Shown: positions 17,065 through 25,930, numbered from the stretch's first letter. The stretch is 64,000 nt of DNA from Thiohalomonas sp963783235 (GCA_963783235.1 CAWAMN010000002.1:806001-870000), one strand, 5' to 3'. Program-made: numbers and translations. The notes: a model not told the origin generated them from the sequence alone.

Positions 17065-20000
17065 CTATAGCAGCACCCGCTCGATACCGCCGGCACGCGC
17101 ACGCTCCACAAACTGCTGCTGCCAGTCATTACCGAGCAACCGGTTGGCCATCTCCACCACGATGTAGTCACTGTCCAGACCGGTCACATCGGTGTAGCGG
17201 GACAGCCCCTGCTGGCACGAGGGGCAGGCGGTGAGGATCTTTACATCGCCCTGGCTTTTTTCACGGCCGGTCAGACCACGAATGTCCCGGTGGAGCTCCT
17301 CTTCCTTGCGAAAACGCACCTGGGTGGCGATGTCGGGGCGGGACACCGCGAAGGTGCCCGACTCCCCGCAACACCGGTCGGAGAGGGCCACGTCCTGCCC
17401 CAGGAGTTTGGCGGTGACCTTGAGCGGGTTGTACTGCTTCATGGGCGTATGGCACGGGTCATGGTAGAGGTACTGCTTGCCCTCGACGCCCTCCAGTTTA
17501 ACGCCCTTCTCCATCAGGTATTCGTGGATATCCAGCAGGCGACAGCCGGGGAAGATCGCCTCGAACTGGTATTTCATGAGCTGGTCCATGCAGGTGCCGC
17601 AGGAGACCACGACCGTCTTGATATCCATGTAGTTGAGCGTGTTCGCCACCCGGTGGAACAGCACCTGATTGTCCACCGATATCCGATGCCCGCGCGCATC
17701 ATCCCCCGACGCGCTCTGCGGATAACCGCAACAGAGATAGCCCGGGGGCAGCACGGTCTGCGCGCCGCTGTCATAGAGCATGGCGAGCGTTGCCAGCCCC
17801 ACCTGGGAAAACAATCGCTCGGAGCCGCACCCCGGGAAATAGAACACGGCATCGGATTCCTCGCTCGCCCTGGCCGGATCGCGCAGGATGGGCACGACCT
17901 TGTCATCTTCCACACCAAGGAGGGCCCGGGTCGTCTGGGTCGGCATCTGCGTCGGCAGGGGCCGTTTGACGAAATTGATCACCTGCTCGGTCACCGCCAT
18001 CTTGCCGGTGGTGGCCCGCGGCTGCTTTTCGTCCCGAACCAATCCCAGACCCTTGGCGGCGCGGTAGCCCAGGCGCTGGGCGGCATAGCCCCACAGGACG
18101 ATACCCTTGCGCATGGCGCGCACGGTGCCCGGGTCGGTCACGTTGAGGAAGGCCATGGAGAGCCATGTCCCGGCGTTGCGGCGCTTCTTCCCCTGGCTGC
18201 GGAGGATATTGCGCATGCGCACCGAGACATCGCCGAAATCGATGTTCACCGGACAGGGCTTTTCGCAGCGGTGGCAGACCGTGCAGTGATCGGCCACATC
18301 GTTCATTTCATCGAAGTGGCGAAGCGAGATACCGCGCCGGGTCTGCTCCTCGTAGAGGAAAGCCTCGATGATAAGGCCGGTGGCCAGGATCTTGTTGCGC
18401 GGGGAGTAGAGCAAATTGGCCCGCGGCACGTGGGTGGTGCAGACCGGCTTGCACTTCCCGCAGCGCAGGCAGTCCTTGACCCTGTCGTTGAGTTCGCCAA
18501 GCTCGCTGGCCTCCAGGATGAGGGCCTCCTGCTGAACGAGTCTCAGCGAGGGGGTCCAGGCATTGGCCAGTCCGGAGCCCGGCAGCAGCTTGCCGCGGTT
18601 GAAGCGGTTCTCCGGGTCGATGCGCTGCTTGTAATCGGCGAAGGCGTCGACCACTTCCGGGGCCAGATACTGGAATTTGGTCAGACCGATTCCGTGTTCA
18701 CCCGAGATAACCCCACCCAGGGATTCGGCCAATGCCATGATCCGATCCACCACCCGTTCGGCTTCGTGGAGCATCGCGTAGTCGTTGGAGTGGACCGGGA
18801 TATTCGTATGCACATTACCGTCACCGGCGTGCATGTGGGTGGCCACGAACACCCGGCTGGAACGAATGCCGGCATGAATGGCGTCCAGCTTCTCGCGCAC
18901 CCCCTCCAGATCGCGGCCGGAGTAGATCTCCTTGAGCGGCCTCTCCACCTCGTTCCGATAGGAGATCCGAAGTACGCGGCGCTGGATTAACGAAAAGACG
19001 CTATCGCCCTGACGACTGTCGTGAAAGGCCTCCTCGCCGACCAGCTCCCGCTGCTCCGGCACCGGGGCGTCGAGGGCCTCGAGCAGCGCGCTCCAGCGCT
19101 CCCGAACCGCCTCCAAGTGAATGCGGGCCGCTTCGGTCTTGCCGGCGAGGATCGCCACGCTCTCATCACTGTCCTCATAATCGGGGTCGCGGCGCCGTTC
19201 GGGCAGCGGCCCCTGCACGTACTCGAGCACGGCGTCGATCATCTTGAGCTTGTTGGTCGTCGACTGCTCGATATTGATGCGCTCGATGCCCTCGCTGTAT
19301 TCGGCCAGCTTGCCCAGGGGAATGACCACGTCTTCATTGATCTTGAAGGCGTTGGTGTGGGCGGCGATGGCCGCGGTGCGGGCACGGTCCTGCCAGAAGC
19401 GGTGGCGCGCCTCGGGGCTGGTCGCGATGAAGCCTTCAGCGTCGCGCGCGTTGGCCATACGGACCACCGCCGAGGCGGCCTCGGCGACGCGATCCTCCTC
19501 CTCGCCGACGATATCGGCGATCAGCACCATCTTCGGCAGGTCGGGGCGCGGCGCCTTGGTGCTGTAATTCACCGCCTTCACATAGCGCTCGTCCAGGTGC
19601 TCCAGGCCGGCCAGCATCACGCCGTCCATCCCATCCAGGTACTCCTTCGTCTCCAGGATGGCGGGCACGGCGTTGCGCAGATCGGAGCCGAAGAACTCCA
19701 TGCAGACCGTTCGGGTATGGGCCGGCATGCGATAGACCACGAACCGCGCGGAGGTGATGAGCCCGTCACAGCCCTCTTTCTGGACGCCGGGCAGGCCCCC
19801 GAGGAACTTATTGGTGACGTCCTTGCCGAGGCCGCTCTTGCGAAGCTCCGGCCCCGGTATCTTCAGGGTCTCCGGTTCGCCCAGGACCTTTTTGCCGTCC
19901 GGGCCGTAGCGGGTGACCCGAAACTCGGCGAAATCGACCTCGTGGATTTTGCCCAGGTTGTGGCCGACCCGCTCCACCTCCAGCCAATTGGCATCCGGCG

Positions 20001-20916
20001 TTACCATCCGCCAGGAGGCGAGGTTGTCCAGGGTCGTGCCCCACATGACCGCCTTTTTGCCGCCGGCATTCATGGCGATATTGCCGCCGATACAGGAGGC
20101 GTCCTGCGAGGTGGGGTCCACGGCAAACACATGACCCGCCGCCTCGGCCCGCTCGGAGACCCGCTTGGTCACGGCACCGGCACCGACATGCACGGTGGCA
20201 ACCGGCTCGGCCACCCCCGGCAGTTCAGCGGTCTCGACCTCGCCCACCCAATCCAGCTTCTCGGTATTGATAACGGCGCATTCGGCGTGCAGTGGCACCG
20301 CCCCGCCGGTATAACCCGTGCCACCCCCGCGCGGCACGATGGTCAGCCCCAGTTCCACGCAGGTGCGAATCACCCTGGCCATCTCCGCCTCGCTATCGGG
20401 CGAGACGACCACAAACGGGAACTCAACCCGCCAGTCGGTGGCATCGGTGGCGTGGGAGACCCGGGCGAGCCCGCCGAAATCGATATTGTCCTTTCGGGTC
20501 ACACGCGCGAGGCGTTTCTGCGCCCGTTGGCGCAGATCTTTTTGACGCGGCAGCCACGCTTCGAAATCCTGTACCGCCGCACGAGCCGCCTCGGCCAGCT
20601 GCAGCGCCTGCTCATTTCCCTCGGCCCGTTCGATGATCTGATCGAGGCGGTGATGGAGTGCGTGCGCCAGAGAACCCCACCGCTTGGGGTTATCCATCAA
20701 ATCGTCCTGGATGAAAGGATTGCGGGTGATCACCCACATATCCCCCAGCACCTCGAACAGCATCCGCGCGGAACGGCCCGTTACGCGTTCGGCACGGAGA
20801 CGGTTCAGCACCTCCCACATCGACTCGCCGAGAAAACGGATCACGATCTCGCGGTCGGAAAAGGAGGTGTAGTTATAAGGGATTTCGCGGATGCGCGCAG
20901 TGCCGGCGTCAGTCAT
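17065..20916 (-). CDS. DUF3683-type FAD-linked oxidase / Fe-S oxidoreductase
   Basis: A very large 1283-residue dehydrogenase of the D-lactate/2-hydroxyacid type. N-terminal DUF3683 region (1-160: EIPYNYTSFSDREIVIRFLG), FAD-binding PCMH domain (~165-350: IVPRGGGTGYTGGAVPLH and GNIAMNAGGKKAVMWG), FAD-oxidase C domain (~370-790, ending ISGEHGIGLTKFQYL), two 4Fe-4S motifs (CLRCGKCKPVC, CTVCHRCEKPC), then two cysteine-rich CCG domains (CCGYPQSASGDD and CCGESGTFA). Comparable to YdiJ with an N-terminal extension. It probably oxidises a 2-hydroxyacid and passes electrons to the quinone pool. Antisense ORFs of 566 and 657 codons are shadows of its biased codon use. Confidence 0.93.
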   Translation of the reverse strand: MTDAGTARIREIPYNYTSFSDREIVIRFLGESMWEVLNRLRAERVTGRSARMLFEVLGDMWVITRNPFIQDDLMDNPKRWGSLAHALHHRLDQIIERAEGNEQALQLAEAARAAVQDFEAWLPRQKDLRQRAQKRLARVTRKDNIDFGGLARVSHATDATDWRVEFPFVVVSPDSEAEMARVIRTCVELGLTIVPRGGGTGYTGGAVPLHAECAVINTEKLDWVGEVETAELPGVAEPVATVHVGAGAVTKRVSERAEAAGHVFAVDPTSQDASCIGGNIAMNAGGKKAVMWGTTLDNLASWRMVTPDANWLEVERVGHNLGKIHEVDFAEFRVTRYGPDGKKVLGEPETLKIPGPELRKSGLGKDVTNKFLGGLPGVQKEGCDGLITSARFVVYRMPAHTRTVCMEFFGSDLRNAVPAILETKEYLDGMDGVMLAGLEHLDERYVKAVNYSTKAPRPDLPKMVLIADIVGEEEDRVAEAASAVVRMANARDAEGFIATSPEARHRFWQDRARTAAIAAHTNAFKINEDVVIPLGKLAEYSEGIERINIEQSTTNKLKMIDAVLEYVQGPLPERRRDPDYEDSDESVAILAGKTEAARIHLEAVRERWSALLEALDAPVPEQRELVGEEAFHDSRQGDSVFSLIQRRVLRISYRNEVERPLKEIYSGRDLEGVREKLDAIHAGIRSSRVFVATHMHAGDGNVHTNIPVHSNDYAMLHEAERVVDRIMALAESLGGVISGEHGIGLTKFQYLAPEVVDAFADYKQRIDPENRFNRGKLLPGSGLANAWTPSLRLVQQEALILEASELGELNDRVKDCLRCGKCKPVCTTHVPRANLLYSPRNKILATGLIIEAFLYEEQTRRGISLRHFDEMNDVADHCTVCHRCEKPCPVNIDFGDVSVRMRNILRSQGKKRRNAGTWLSMAFLNVTDPGTVRAMRKGIVLWGYAAQRLGYRAAKGLGLVRDEKQPRATTGKMAVTEQVINFVKRPLPTQMPTQTTRALLGVEDDKVVPILRDPARASEESDAVFYFPGCGSERLFSQVGLATLAMLYDSGAQTVLPPGYLCCGYPQSASGDDARGHRISVDNQVLFHRVANTLNYMDIKTVVVSCGTCMDQLMKYQFEAIFPGCRLLDIHEYLMEKGVKLEGVEGKQYLYHDPCHTPMKQYNPLKVTAKLLGQDVALSDRCCGESGTFAVSRPDIATQVRFRKEEELHRDIRGLTGREKSQGDVKILTACPSCQQGLSRYTDVTGLDSDYIVVEMANRLLGNDWQQQFVERARAGGIERVLL

Positions 20917-20935
20917 CGAAACCTGGGCATGTATA

Positions 20936-21347
20936 AAAGGGAGGGCGGAAATTTTAACACAGACCCGGGCAATTATTGTCCCGGCGCTCAGTAAGGTTCT
21001 GGGGTAGGGCCGGCAGCCACGAACGGGGCGGTGCCTGGGTAGCGGGGGAAAGGCGCCCCCTCCTTAAGGGGTCAGAACCCTTTGCCGAGCGGAATCGCCG
21101 GATAAGCCCCCTCAGAGTCGTTAGGGCGCGAGAACTGGCCATTCAGCTTTACCGGGTTCCTTAAGGGGTCAGAACCCTTTGCCGAGCGGAATCGCCGGAT
21201 AAGCCCCCTTCAGAGTCGTTAGGGCGCGAGAACTGGCCATTCAGCTTTACAGCCGTCTTCCTTCCTATGTTCCAGAGTTGGATGCTTTATTCAAGGCCCT
21301 GAAACAGCAGCCCGATTGAAATTCGACCATCCGACCCGGGACAGCTC
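20936..21347. other. Non-coding region with tandem repeat upstream of RAYT
   Basis: About 410 bp between the start of the DUF3683 gene and the end of the RAYT gene. It holds the 97-bp-period tandem repeat (21061-21250) and presumably the DUF3683 promoter near 20920-20990. I see no protein or RNA gene. Confidence 0.6.
21061..21250. repeat. Two tandem copies of a ~92-bp repeat (period 97 bp)
   Basis: Copies at 21061-21152 and 21158-21250 are identical apart from one extra T. Each begins TCCTTAAGGGGTCAGAACCC and ends CATTCAGCTTTAC. The 19-nt part AAGGGGTCAGAACCCTTTG (21066-21084 and 21163-21181) is the inverse of sequences on the far side of the RAYT gene. Confidence 0.92.
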
Positions 21348-22040
21348 TCATCCTTCTTGCTTAGGCGGCCTTCCCCTGGCCGAATAACCAACCGGGCAGC
21401 CCAGCGTACTTTCTATCTGATTCCTGAAGCGATCGTTTCCAAGCGGTGTTCCTGTTTGCCAAGCCCGGCGTATTGCCGTTACGTGGCCCGGGTCAACCTC
21501 CGAGGCGAACAGCTCACGGTAGACTGAACAGCGCTCTTCTTCCGTCCGAGCCAGAGCCAGATAGCGTTCGTGGGGAACGATCACTGCATCCGGCTTGTTT
21601 AAAGCGTTCGCAGCGAAACTGGACCACACGTATTCCCCTGGCCTTTCCACCATGCCCGCCCGCACCGGATTGAGTTCGATGTAGCGATAGCAGGCCAGCA
21701 AATAGGATTCTTCCTCTACCAGACTCGACTTGAAGCGCCCTTCCCACAACGTACCGCTGCGACGATAGCGGCGGTTCACGTAACGGACATAGGTTCGCCC
21801 CAAATGCTGCATCATTCGGCTGATCGAGTCGCGGGCGTAGGGAGTCACCAGCAGGTGGACATGATTCGTCATCAAAACGTAGGCGTGTACGACACAGCCG
21901 TGCCGCCGTGCGCCCGCGTTCAGCCAGTCGAGATAGGCACAATAGTCCGACTCGCCGAAAAAGACGGCTTGGCGATTATTCCCGCGCTGTACGATGTGGG
22001 CCGGAACGCCCGGCAGGTGAAATCTCCGCTTCCTTGGCAT
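21348..22040 (-). CDS. REP-associated tyrosine transposase (RAYT, Y1_Tnp family)
   Basis: A 230-residue single-strand transposase of the IS200-like HUH superfamily. It reads PRKRRFHLPGVPAHIVQRGN, then the HUH pair in MTNHVHLLVTP, RRSGTLWEGRFKSSLV, and the catalytic-Tyr helix YRYIELNPVRAGMVERPGEY; WSSF follows. The start at 22040 (MPRKRRFHLPG, as in other RAYTs) is preferred to an in-frame ATG at 22055. Inverted 19-nt sequences on both sides and duplicated copies of its 5' end make it the likely agent behind the local repeats. Confidence 0.93.
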   Translation of the reverse strand: MPRKRRFHLPGVPAHIVQRGNNRQAVFFGESDYCAYLDWLNAGARRHGCVVHAYVLMTNHVHLLVTPYARDSISRMMQHLGRTYVRYVNRRYRRSGTLWEGRFKSSLVEEESYLLACYRYIELNPVRAGMVERPGEYVWSSFAANALNKPDAVIVPHERYLALARTEEERCSVYRELFASEVDPGHVTAIRRAWQTGTPLGNDRFRNQIESTLGCPVGYSARGRPPKQEG

Positions 22041-22520
22041 CGGTTCCGATTCCATGCGTAACCGACGGTCAGATTAACACGAATTGAGCAACAGCCCTCT
22101 TGGGAGAGAGAACTGCCTACAGCAGTCAAAGCAGTCAAAGGGCGCTGACCCCTTTTCCGCTTAATTATTCCCGCGCTGTACGATGTGGGCCGGAACGCCC
22201 GGCAGGTGAAATCTCCGCTTCCTTGGCATCGGTTCCGATTCCATGCGTAACCGACGGTCAGATTAACAGGAATTGAGCAACAGCCCTCTCGGGAGAGAGA
22301 ACTGCCTACAGCAGTCAAAGCAGTCAAAGGGTTCTGACCCCTTTTCCGCTCTCCGGAGGCGGCTAATGGGTGACCCCTTTTCCCCTGGTGAAATCTCCGC
22401 TTCCTTGGCATCGGTTCCGATTCCATGCGTAACCGACGGTCAGATTAACACGAACTGAGCAACGGCCCTCTCGGGAGAGAGAAATACCTACAGCAGTCAA
22501 AGGGTTCTGACCCCTTTTCC
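21975..22520. repeat. Three tandem copies of a ~185-bp unit made from the 5' end of RAYT
   Basis: The unit starts inside the RAYT coding sequence (ATTATTCCCGCGCTGTACGA at 21975 and again at 22164) and runs through the start codons into CAGCAGTCAAAGGG...TGACCCCTTTTCC. A third, shorter copy begins at 22386 (GGTGAAATCTCCGC). Periods are 189 and 181 bp. Copies end in CAAAGGGTTCTGACCCCTT (22325-22343, 22498-22516) or the variant CAAAGGGCGCTGACCCCTT (22136-22154). Only the first copy is connected to a full transposase; a 168-codon open frame across the array is not a real gene. Confidence 0.9.
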
Positions 22521-22549
22521 CCTCTTTTCCATACCCCTTTTCCGGACCC

Positions 22550-22585
22550 CAAAAAGAAAACGGGCGCCGGAAGGCGCCCGTTCTC
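22550..22585 (-). terminator. Rho-independent terminator of the porin gene
   Basis: On the minus strand a 10-bp stem (AACGGGCGCC with GGCGCCCGTT, loop TTCC) is followed by TTCTTTTTGGGG, 26 nt beyond the porin stop codon. Confidence 0.88.
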
Positions 22586-22608
22586 GTACAAGCTGCTAAG
22601 AGCGAATC

Positions 22609-23760
22609 TTAGAACTTGTGGATCAGGCCAACAGAAAGGGCAGACGGGTCACCGCCAGCCTCGGTGCTGCCTGCCGGACCGGTGTCGCCGTGGCCGTCAT
22701 ACGCGACAACGTTGACACCCATGTTGTCTTCGTTGCTAACCGAAGCGTAGGCAGCATAGACGCTGGTCTGCTTGGACATGGAGTGGTCGATGCCGAGAGC
22801 CCACTTGCTGTACTCACTGTCGTCGATATCGGCGAACTCGTCAGAGAAGTAGTACTGAGCCTTCAGGGTGTTAGCACCCATCTTGTAGGCGGCACCAAGG
22901 CCCCAAGCGTCACGATCGGCATCTTCGACCAGGCCGACATTCGATTCCTGCTGCCACAGGGCGGTGAACTTCAGTGCACCCATTTCATACGAAGCAGCGA
23001 CGCGGGTGGCGGTGGAGTCATCGAGATCCAGAGTCACAGCCGTTCCACCGACGGTAGCGGCCAGCGTGTCAGCCTCGGCACTCAACTGCTGGTGGGCCAC
23101 GCCAACGTAGAGCGGACCGTTAGCGTAGTTCACAGCAGCACTGATTGCTGACCAATCGTTGTTGTCGTTGGCGTCAGAAGTATCGCCCAGGTCTACATCG
23201 TCGATACCGACGTCGGCCAGGCGACTTTCAACCGTGCTAGCGGCGGTGGAGCGGTAATCAGTCACATAGGCCAAGACAGCGCTAAAGCCGTTCATGGACG
23301 GAGTGATGTAGGCCAGGGTGTTCTGGGTGCGGGCGTCCTGACCGGAAAGATTGAGCACGGTACGGGAGTCACCGACAGTGTCGCCGAAGAGGTCGACTTT
23401 ACGGCCAACGGATTTGTACGGGGTGTCGTGCTTGCCACCGATCACGGTTCCGAAACCACCAGCCAGACCTACGAAGCTGTTACGAGAGCCCAAGGTGCCG
23501 CCATTGCCAGCGATATCAACGCCGGATTCGATCTGCCAGATGGCCTTCATGCCACCGCCCAGGTCCTCGGCGCCTTTGAAACCGATGCGGGAGGAGTTGG
23601 AAGAAACGCCCAGACCGCTGTCTTCGTCGACATTGCTGTTGTCGTTGTCGAAGCTGTCCACGGACAGGTGCATTTTGCCATAGATGGTGGCTTCAGCCTG
23701 AGCGGCCATCGGAGCCGCCATAATACCGGCCACGGCCAGAGCGAGGAGCTTCTTATTCAT
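22609..23760 (-). CDS. Outer-membrane porin (gram-negative porin family)
   Basis: A 383-residue trimeric-type porin. Signal peptide MNKKLLALAVAGIMAAPMAA ends at ...QAEA; the mature protein opens with TIYGKMHLSVDSF and ends GLIHKF with the C-terminal Phe needed by the BAM machinery. SRIGFKGAEDLGGGMKAIWQ and FVGLAGGFGTVIGGKHDTPY (loop L3 region) are typical of the family. The start at 23760 has GGAG 9 nt upstream; the ATG at 23769 lies too close to it. It allows diffusion of small solutes; specificity is unknown. Confidence 0.93.
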   Translation of the reverse strand: MNKKLLALAVAGIMAAPMAAQAEATIYGKMHLSVDSFDNDNSNVDEDSGLGVSSNSSRIGFKGAEDLGGGMKAIWQIESGVDIAGNGGTLGSRNSFVGLAGGFGTVIGGKHDTPYKSVGRKVDLFGDTVGDSRTVLNLSGQDARTQNTLAYITPSMNGFSAVLAYVTDYRSTAASTVESRLADVGIDDVDLGDTSDANDNNDWSAISAAVNYANGPLYVGVAHQQLSAEADTLAATVGGTAVTLDLDDSTATRVAASYEMGALKFTALWQQESNVGLVEDADRDAWGLGAAYKMGANTLKAQYYFSDEFADIDDSEYSKWALGIDHSMSKQTSVYAAYASVSNEDNMGVNVVAYDGHGDTGPAGSTEAGGDPSALSVGLIHKF

Positions 23761-23769
23761 GTAAATCAT

Positions 23770-24226
23770 CTCCAGTGGTTGTTGGTTGTTCGATTAATTA
23801 ATCGAGGCTTACTCCGAAGCCGCGATAACGATAGACCACGCTGGAACCTGAATGCAACACCTTTTTGCGAAAAAAACCTCATGCGTTGTGTTTTAGCAAC
23901 ATAGCGGAAAACCGGGGATAGGTCAGAGGGTTGGGGGCGCTATCTAGAAGGAGTTAGCAAAATGGGGCGTAAATCACTGAATTCTATGTGCGCATGAGGC
24001 ATCAGCCGACGAAAAAGGAATCAGGCCAGTTTGACGGCTGCCAAAAGGGGCAGCGTGCAACTTTCCTATAAAAAGGCTCACGTCGCTGACCAGCGACGGC
24101 GTTTTGTGGGACCGGGAGGCGCCGGGCGAATAAGTTGTGCCTCGCAGCGGGGGATAGCCCGAATGATTTGGCGACAAGGAAAAGGAACGAGCCCGCAGCA
24201 GGCGGCTTCGCTGTTGTGCGCCCTTC
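23770..24226. other. Intergenic region upstream of the porin gene
   Basis: About 455 bp. The AT-rich part near 23780-23900 should hold the porin promoter and leader. The rest (24000-24226) contains no ORF with coding character and no RNA gene that I recognise. Confidence 0.5.
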
Positions 24227-24802
24227 CTACAGTCTGGCGGCGATGCTTCGCGCGAAGCCGGCAAAATCGTCGAGGTGATGGCGGCAAATCGAGTAGACAA
24301 TGGCCCAATCGATGGCCTCGTAGTTGTGAACGGCGATGTTGCGAAAGCCGACGGCCTTTTTCATGCGAACCGCCAATGCCGGCTCGATCAAGCCTTCGCT
24401 GGCGAGTCGGTCAAAGGTCTGTCCCATTGTTTGAGGGGGCAAGGTATCGAGGCCGGCAATCAAGTGTGCGCCTATATCGACGCAAACCTGCACGGCGCGA
24501 GACAAGTTCAGTGTGACAATGTCCTGAATGTCGGGGTCGGTTTCCAACACAGCCACGGTTTCGGGGCATTTTTCACCAGCCCGAATGTTTTATGAATCCG
24601 CGTGATGATCGCGCAGGATATTGGCCGCACAAGGGATTTTTCTGACGGAGTGCCGTATCAGGGAATACGGTCGACGGAAGGAAATCCCTTGTGCGGTCAA
24701 GAGACAAGCGAGGGCGCGTGGATTTCATGAAATGTTCGGGCTATTACGCTTCAGGCACCGACGCAGAGATTCGAGCTTGGTCTCTATCAGGTGCCGATCC
24801 AT
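24227..24802 (-). pseudogene. hepT: HepT-like toxin (DUF86) gene split by an inserted element
   Basis: The normal start survives at 24802, overlapping the mntA-like stop by 16 nt: MDRHLIETKLESLRRCLKR, then the frame enters foreign sequence and stops at 24725. Homology resumes at about 24586 as IRAGEKCPETVAVLETDPDI and continues through LNLSRAVQVCVDIGAHLIAG to VGFRNIAVHNYEAIDW, with the HEPN RNase motif R-N-I-A-V-H-N-Y intact, ending at 24227. A 109-codon ORF (start 24556) covers the C-terminal part and keeps the catalytic motif. The intervening ~165 bp is a palindromic element. The toxin is probably inactive or N-terminally truncated. Confidence 0.85.
24578..24742. mobile_element. 165-bp palindromic MITE-like insertion in hepT
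   Basis: The ends are imperfect inverted repeats: AGCCCGAATGTTTTATGAA at the left (24578) and TTCATGAAATGTTCGGGCT at the right (ending 24742), with the outer 8 nt perfect. Nested inside are GGCCGCACAAGGGATTT and AAATCCCTTGTGCGGTC and the small palindrome CGTATCAGGGAATACG. It encodes nothing and splits hepT between the Arg-19 and Ile-20 codons. No clear target-site duplication is seen. Confidence 0.78.
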
Positions 24803-25179
24803 TTTTCTCTCCTCTCTCTCAAAATGCGATTGCGATAGGGTACGAAATCGGCCTCCGCAGAGAGATGACGCAGCAGAAGATTGGCATATGCCTCATCATC
24901 GCCAATCACCCGTTTGCCATGGGCTAGGATTTGTCCGAGTAGAGGCTCGCCTGCGGTTGCGAAATCAATGAGATCGATGGGCCGCCCAACAGTTTCCGCC
25001 AATTCGGCAATGAGGCGCTGTTTTTCCGCCGCTTCCAGGGGGCCTTCGGCTGATACCGCCAAATCCAGATCACTATCCGGGCGTGCGCGCCCCTCGGCAA
25101 CGGAACCGAACAGTACCGCCTGGTGGATTCCGGGATGCCGGCCAAGTACGCTCCGGATTTGGTCGATGATGGAAGGCAT
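24787..25179 (-). CDS. mntA: MntA-like nucleotidyltransferase antitoxin
   Basis: A 130-residue minimal nucleotidyltransferase: AVLFGSVAEGRARPDSDLDL holds the GS(x)10DxD active site that adenylylates HepT toxins; RPIDLIDFATAGEPLLGQIL and the C-terminal RNRILRERREKW are typical of the partner antitoxin. Its stop codon overlaps the start of hepT by 16 nt, the usual operon layout. In the MntA/HepT family the antitoxin transfers AMP to a tyrosine of the HEPN RNase. Here the toxin gene is disrupted, so this gene may be a relic. Confidence 0.88.
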   Translation of the reverse strand: MPSIIDQIRSVLGRHPGIHQAVLFGSVAEGRARPDSDLDLAVSAEGPLEAAEKQRLIAELAETVGRPIDLIDFATAGEPLLGQILAHGKRVIGDDEAYANLLLRHLSAEADFVPYRNRILRERREKWIGT

Positions 25180-25373
25180 GAAGGCAATTCCCGAAAAGTC
25201 TAAAAGAGATCAGAGTCCTTTTGTCCCAAGCCGGAGCCAAGCGCGAGGTGACATGGAAAGCTTATCACACGGCCCGAATACGGTAGATCGGCGGTTTCGG
25301 TGTTTCGGGGAATTCGTCCAAAGGGCCCGGGTCCTGATATTGGCCACTTGCGGGGGAATTTCTGATGCCAATA

Positions 25374-25400
25374 AAAAACCCGCCTTGCAGGCGGGTTTCT
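25374..25400 (-). terminator. Terminator after tRNA-Gln
   Basis: Minus-strand stem AAACCCGCC/GGCGGGTTT with a 5-nt loop is followed by TTTATTGG, 8 nt past the tRNA 3' end. Confidence 0.85.
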
Positions 25401-25406
25401 TGGTGT

Positions 25407-25480
25407 TGGCTGGGGGACAAGGATTCGAACCTTGATTGACGGAGTCAGAGTCCGCTGTCCTGCCGTTAGACGATCCCCCA
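25407..25480 (-). tRNA. tRNA-Gln (anticodon CTG)
   Basis: Seventy-four nt on the minus strand, beginning TGGGGGATCGTCTAACGGCA and ending GTCCCCCAGCCA with CCA encoded. The acceptor stem TGGGGGA pairs with TCCCCCA less one wobble. The anticodon loop CTCTGAC gives CTG (codon CAG). The T-arm holds GGTTCGAATCC. It is closely similar to E. coli tRNA-Gln. Confidence 0.95.
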
Positions 25481-25522
25481 ATTGAGGCGCGAGGGCAAAG
25501 ATACGAGATACGGTGTTTGGTT

Positions 25523-25879
25523 TCAAGCTTCGATCTTTGCGCGCAGTTTTGCGATTAGGCTACCGAGCATGCGGCTCAGTTGCTTCGTTTCCTCAACTGA
25601 CGCGAGTCCGAAGCGTTTGTCTATCAAATCCGCTTCGATCCCCACGAAAAGCTGAGTACGCACTTCTCCGCAGGAGCCTTTGGCAATTCGAAGGAACTGT
25701 ATGTATTCCTTCAATGAGCCCCGTTCGTAGCCTTCAGCTATGTTGGACGGAATGGACAAAGCAGCCCGCGTAATCTGGTCACGAAACCCCCAGTCACGAC
25801 TTGGGCGCAAGGCTTTATACAAGCGGACCGAAAGTCGGCAACTTCTCTTCCAGACGTCCAGGTTTTCGAAGGCCTCCAT
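25523..25879 (-). CDS. Four-helix-bundle protein (23S rRNA IVS-type family)
   Basis: A 118-residue protein of the family found in 23S rRNA intervening sequences and elsewhere: FENLDVWKRSCRLSVRLYKA, WGFRDQITRAALSIPSNIAE, GYERGSLKEYIQFLRIAKGS and GEVRTQLFVGIEADLI. The four amphipathic helices are evident. Function is unknown. It sits 51 bp downstream of rpsI on the same strand and may be read through from it. Confidence 0.9.
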   Translation of the reverse strand: MEAFENLDVWKRSCRLSVRLYKALRPSRDWGFRDQITRAALSIPSNIAEGYERGSLKEYIQFLRIAKGSCGEVRTQLFVGIEADLIDKRFGLASVEETKQLSRMLGSLIAKLRAKIEA

Positions 25880-25930
25880 GCCTTCTCCTCGTATCTCGTC
25901 CCTTGAATCCCGAACCTGACGAGAAACGCG

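Noticed and set aside
17290..20994. Long plus-strand ORFs (566 and 657 codons) opposite the DUF3683 gene
   Set aside because: They are His/Gly/Leu-rich shadows of a high-GC coding strand, with no domain or start signal; the minus-strand protein is clearly real.
21920..22426. A 168-codon minus ORF containing repeated MESEPMPRKRRFH starts
   Set aside because: It arises from the tandem copies of the RAYT 5' region in a shifted frame and is not a gene.
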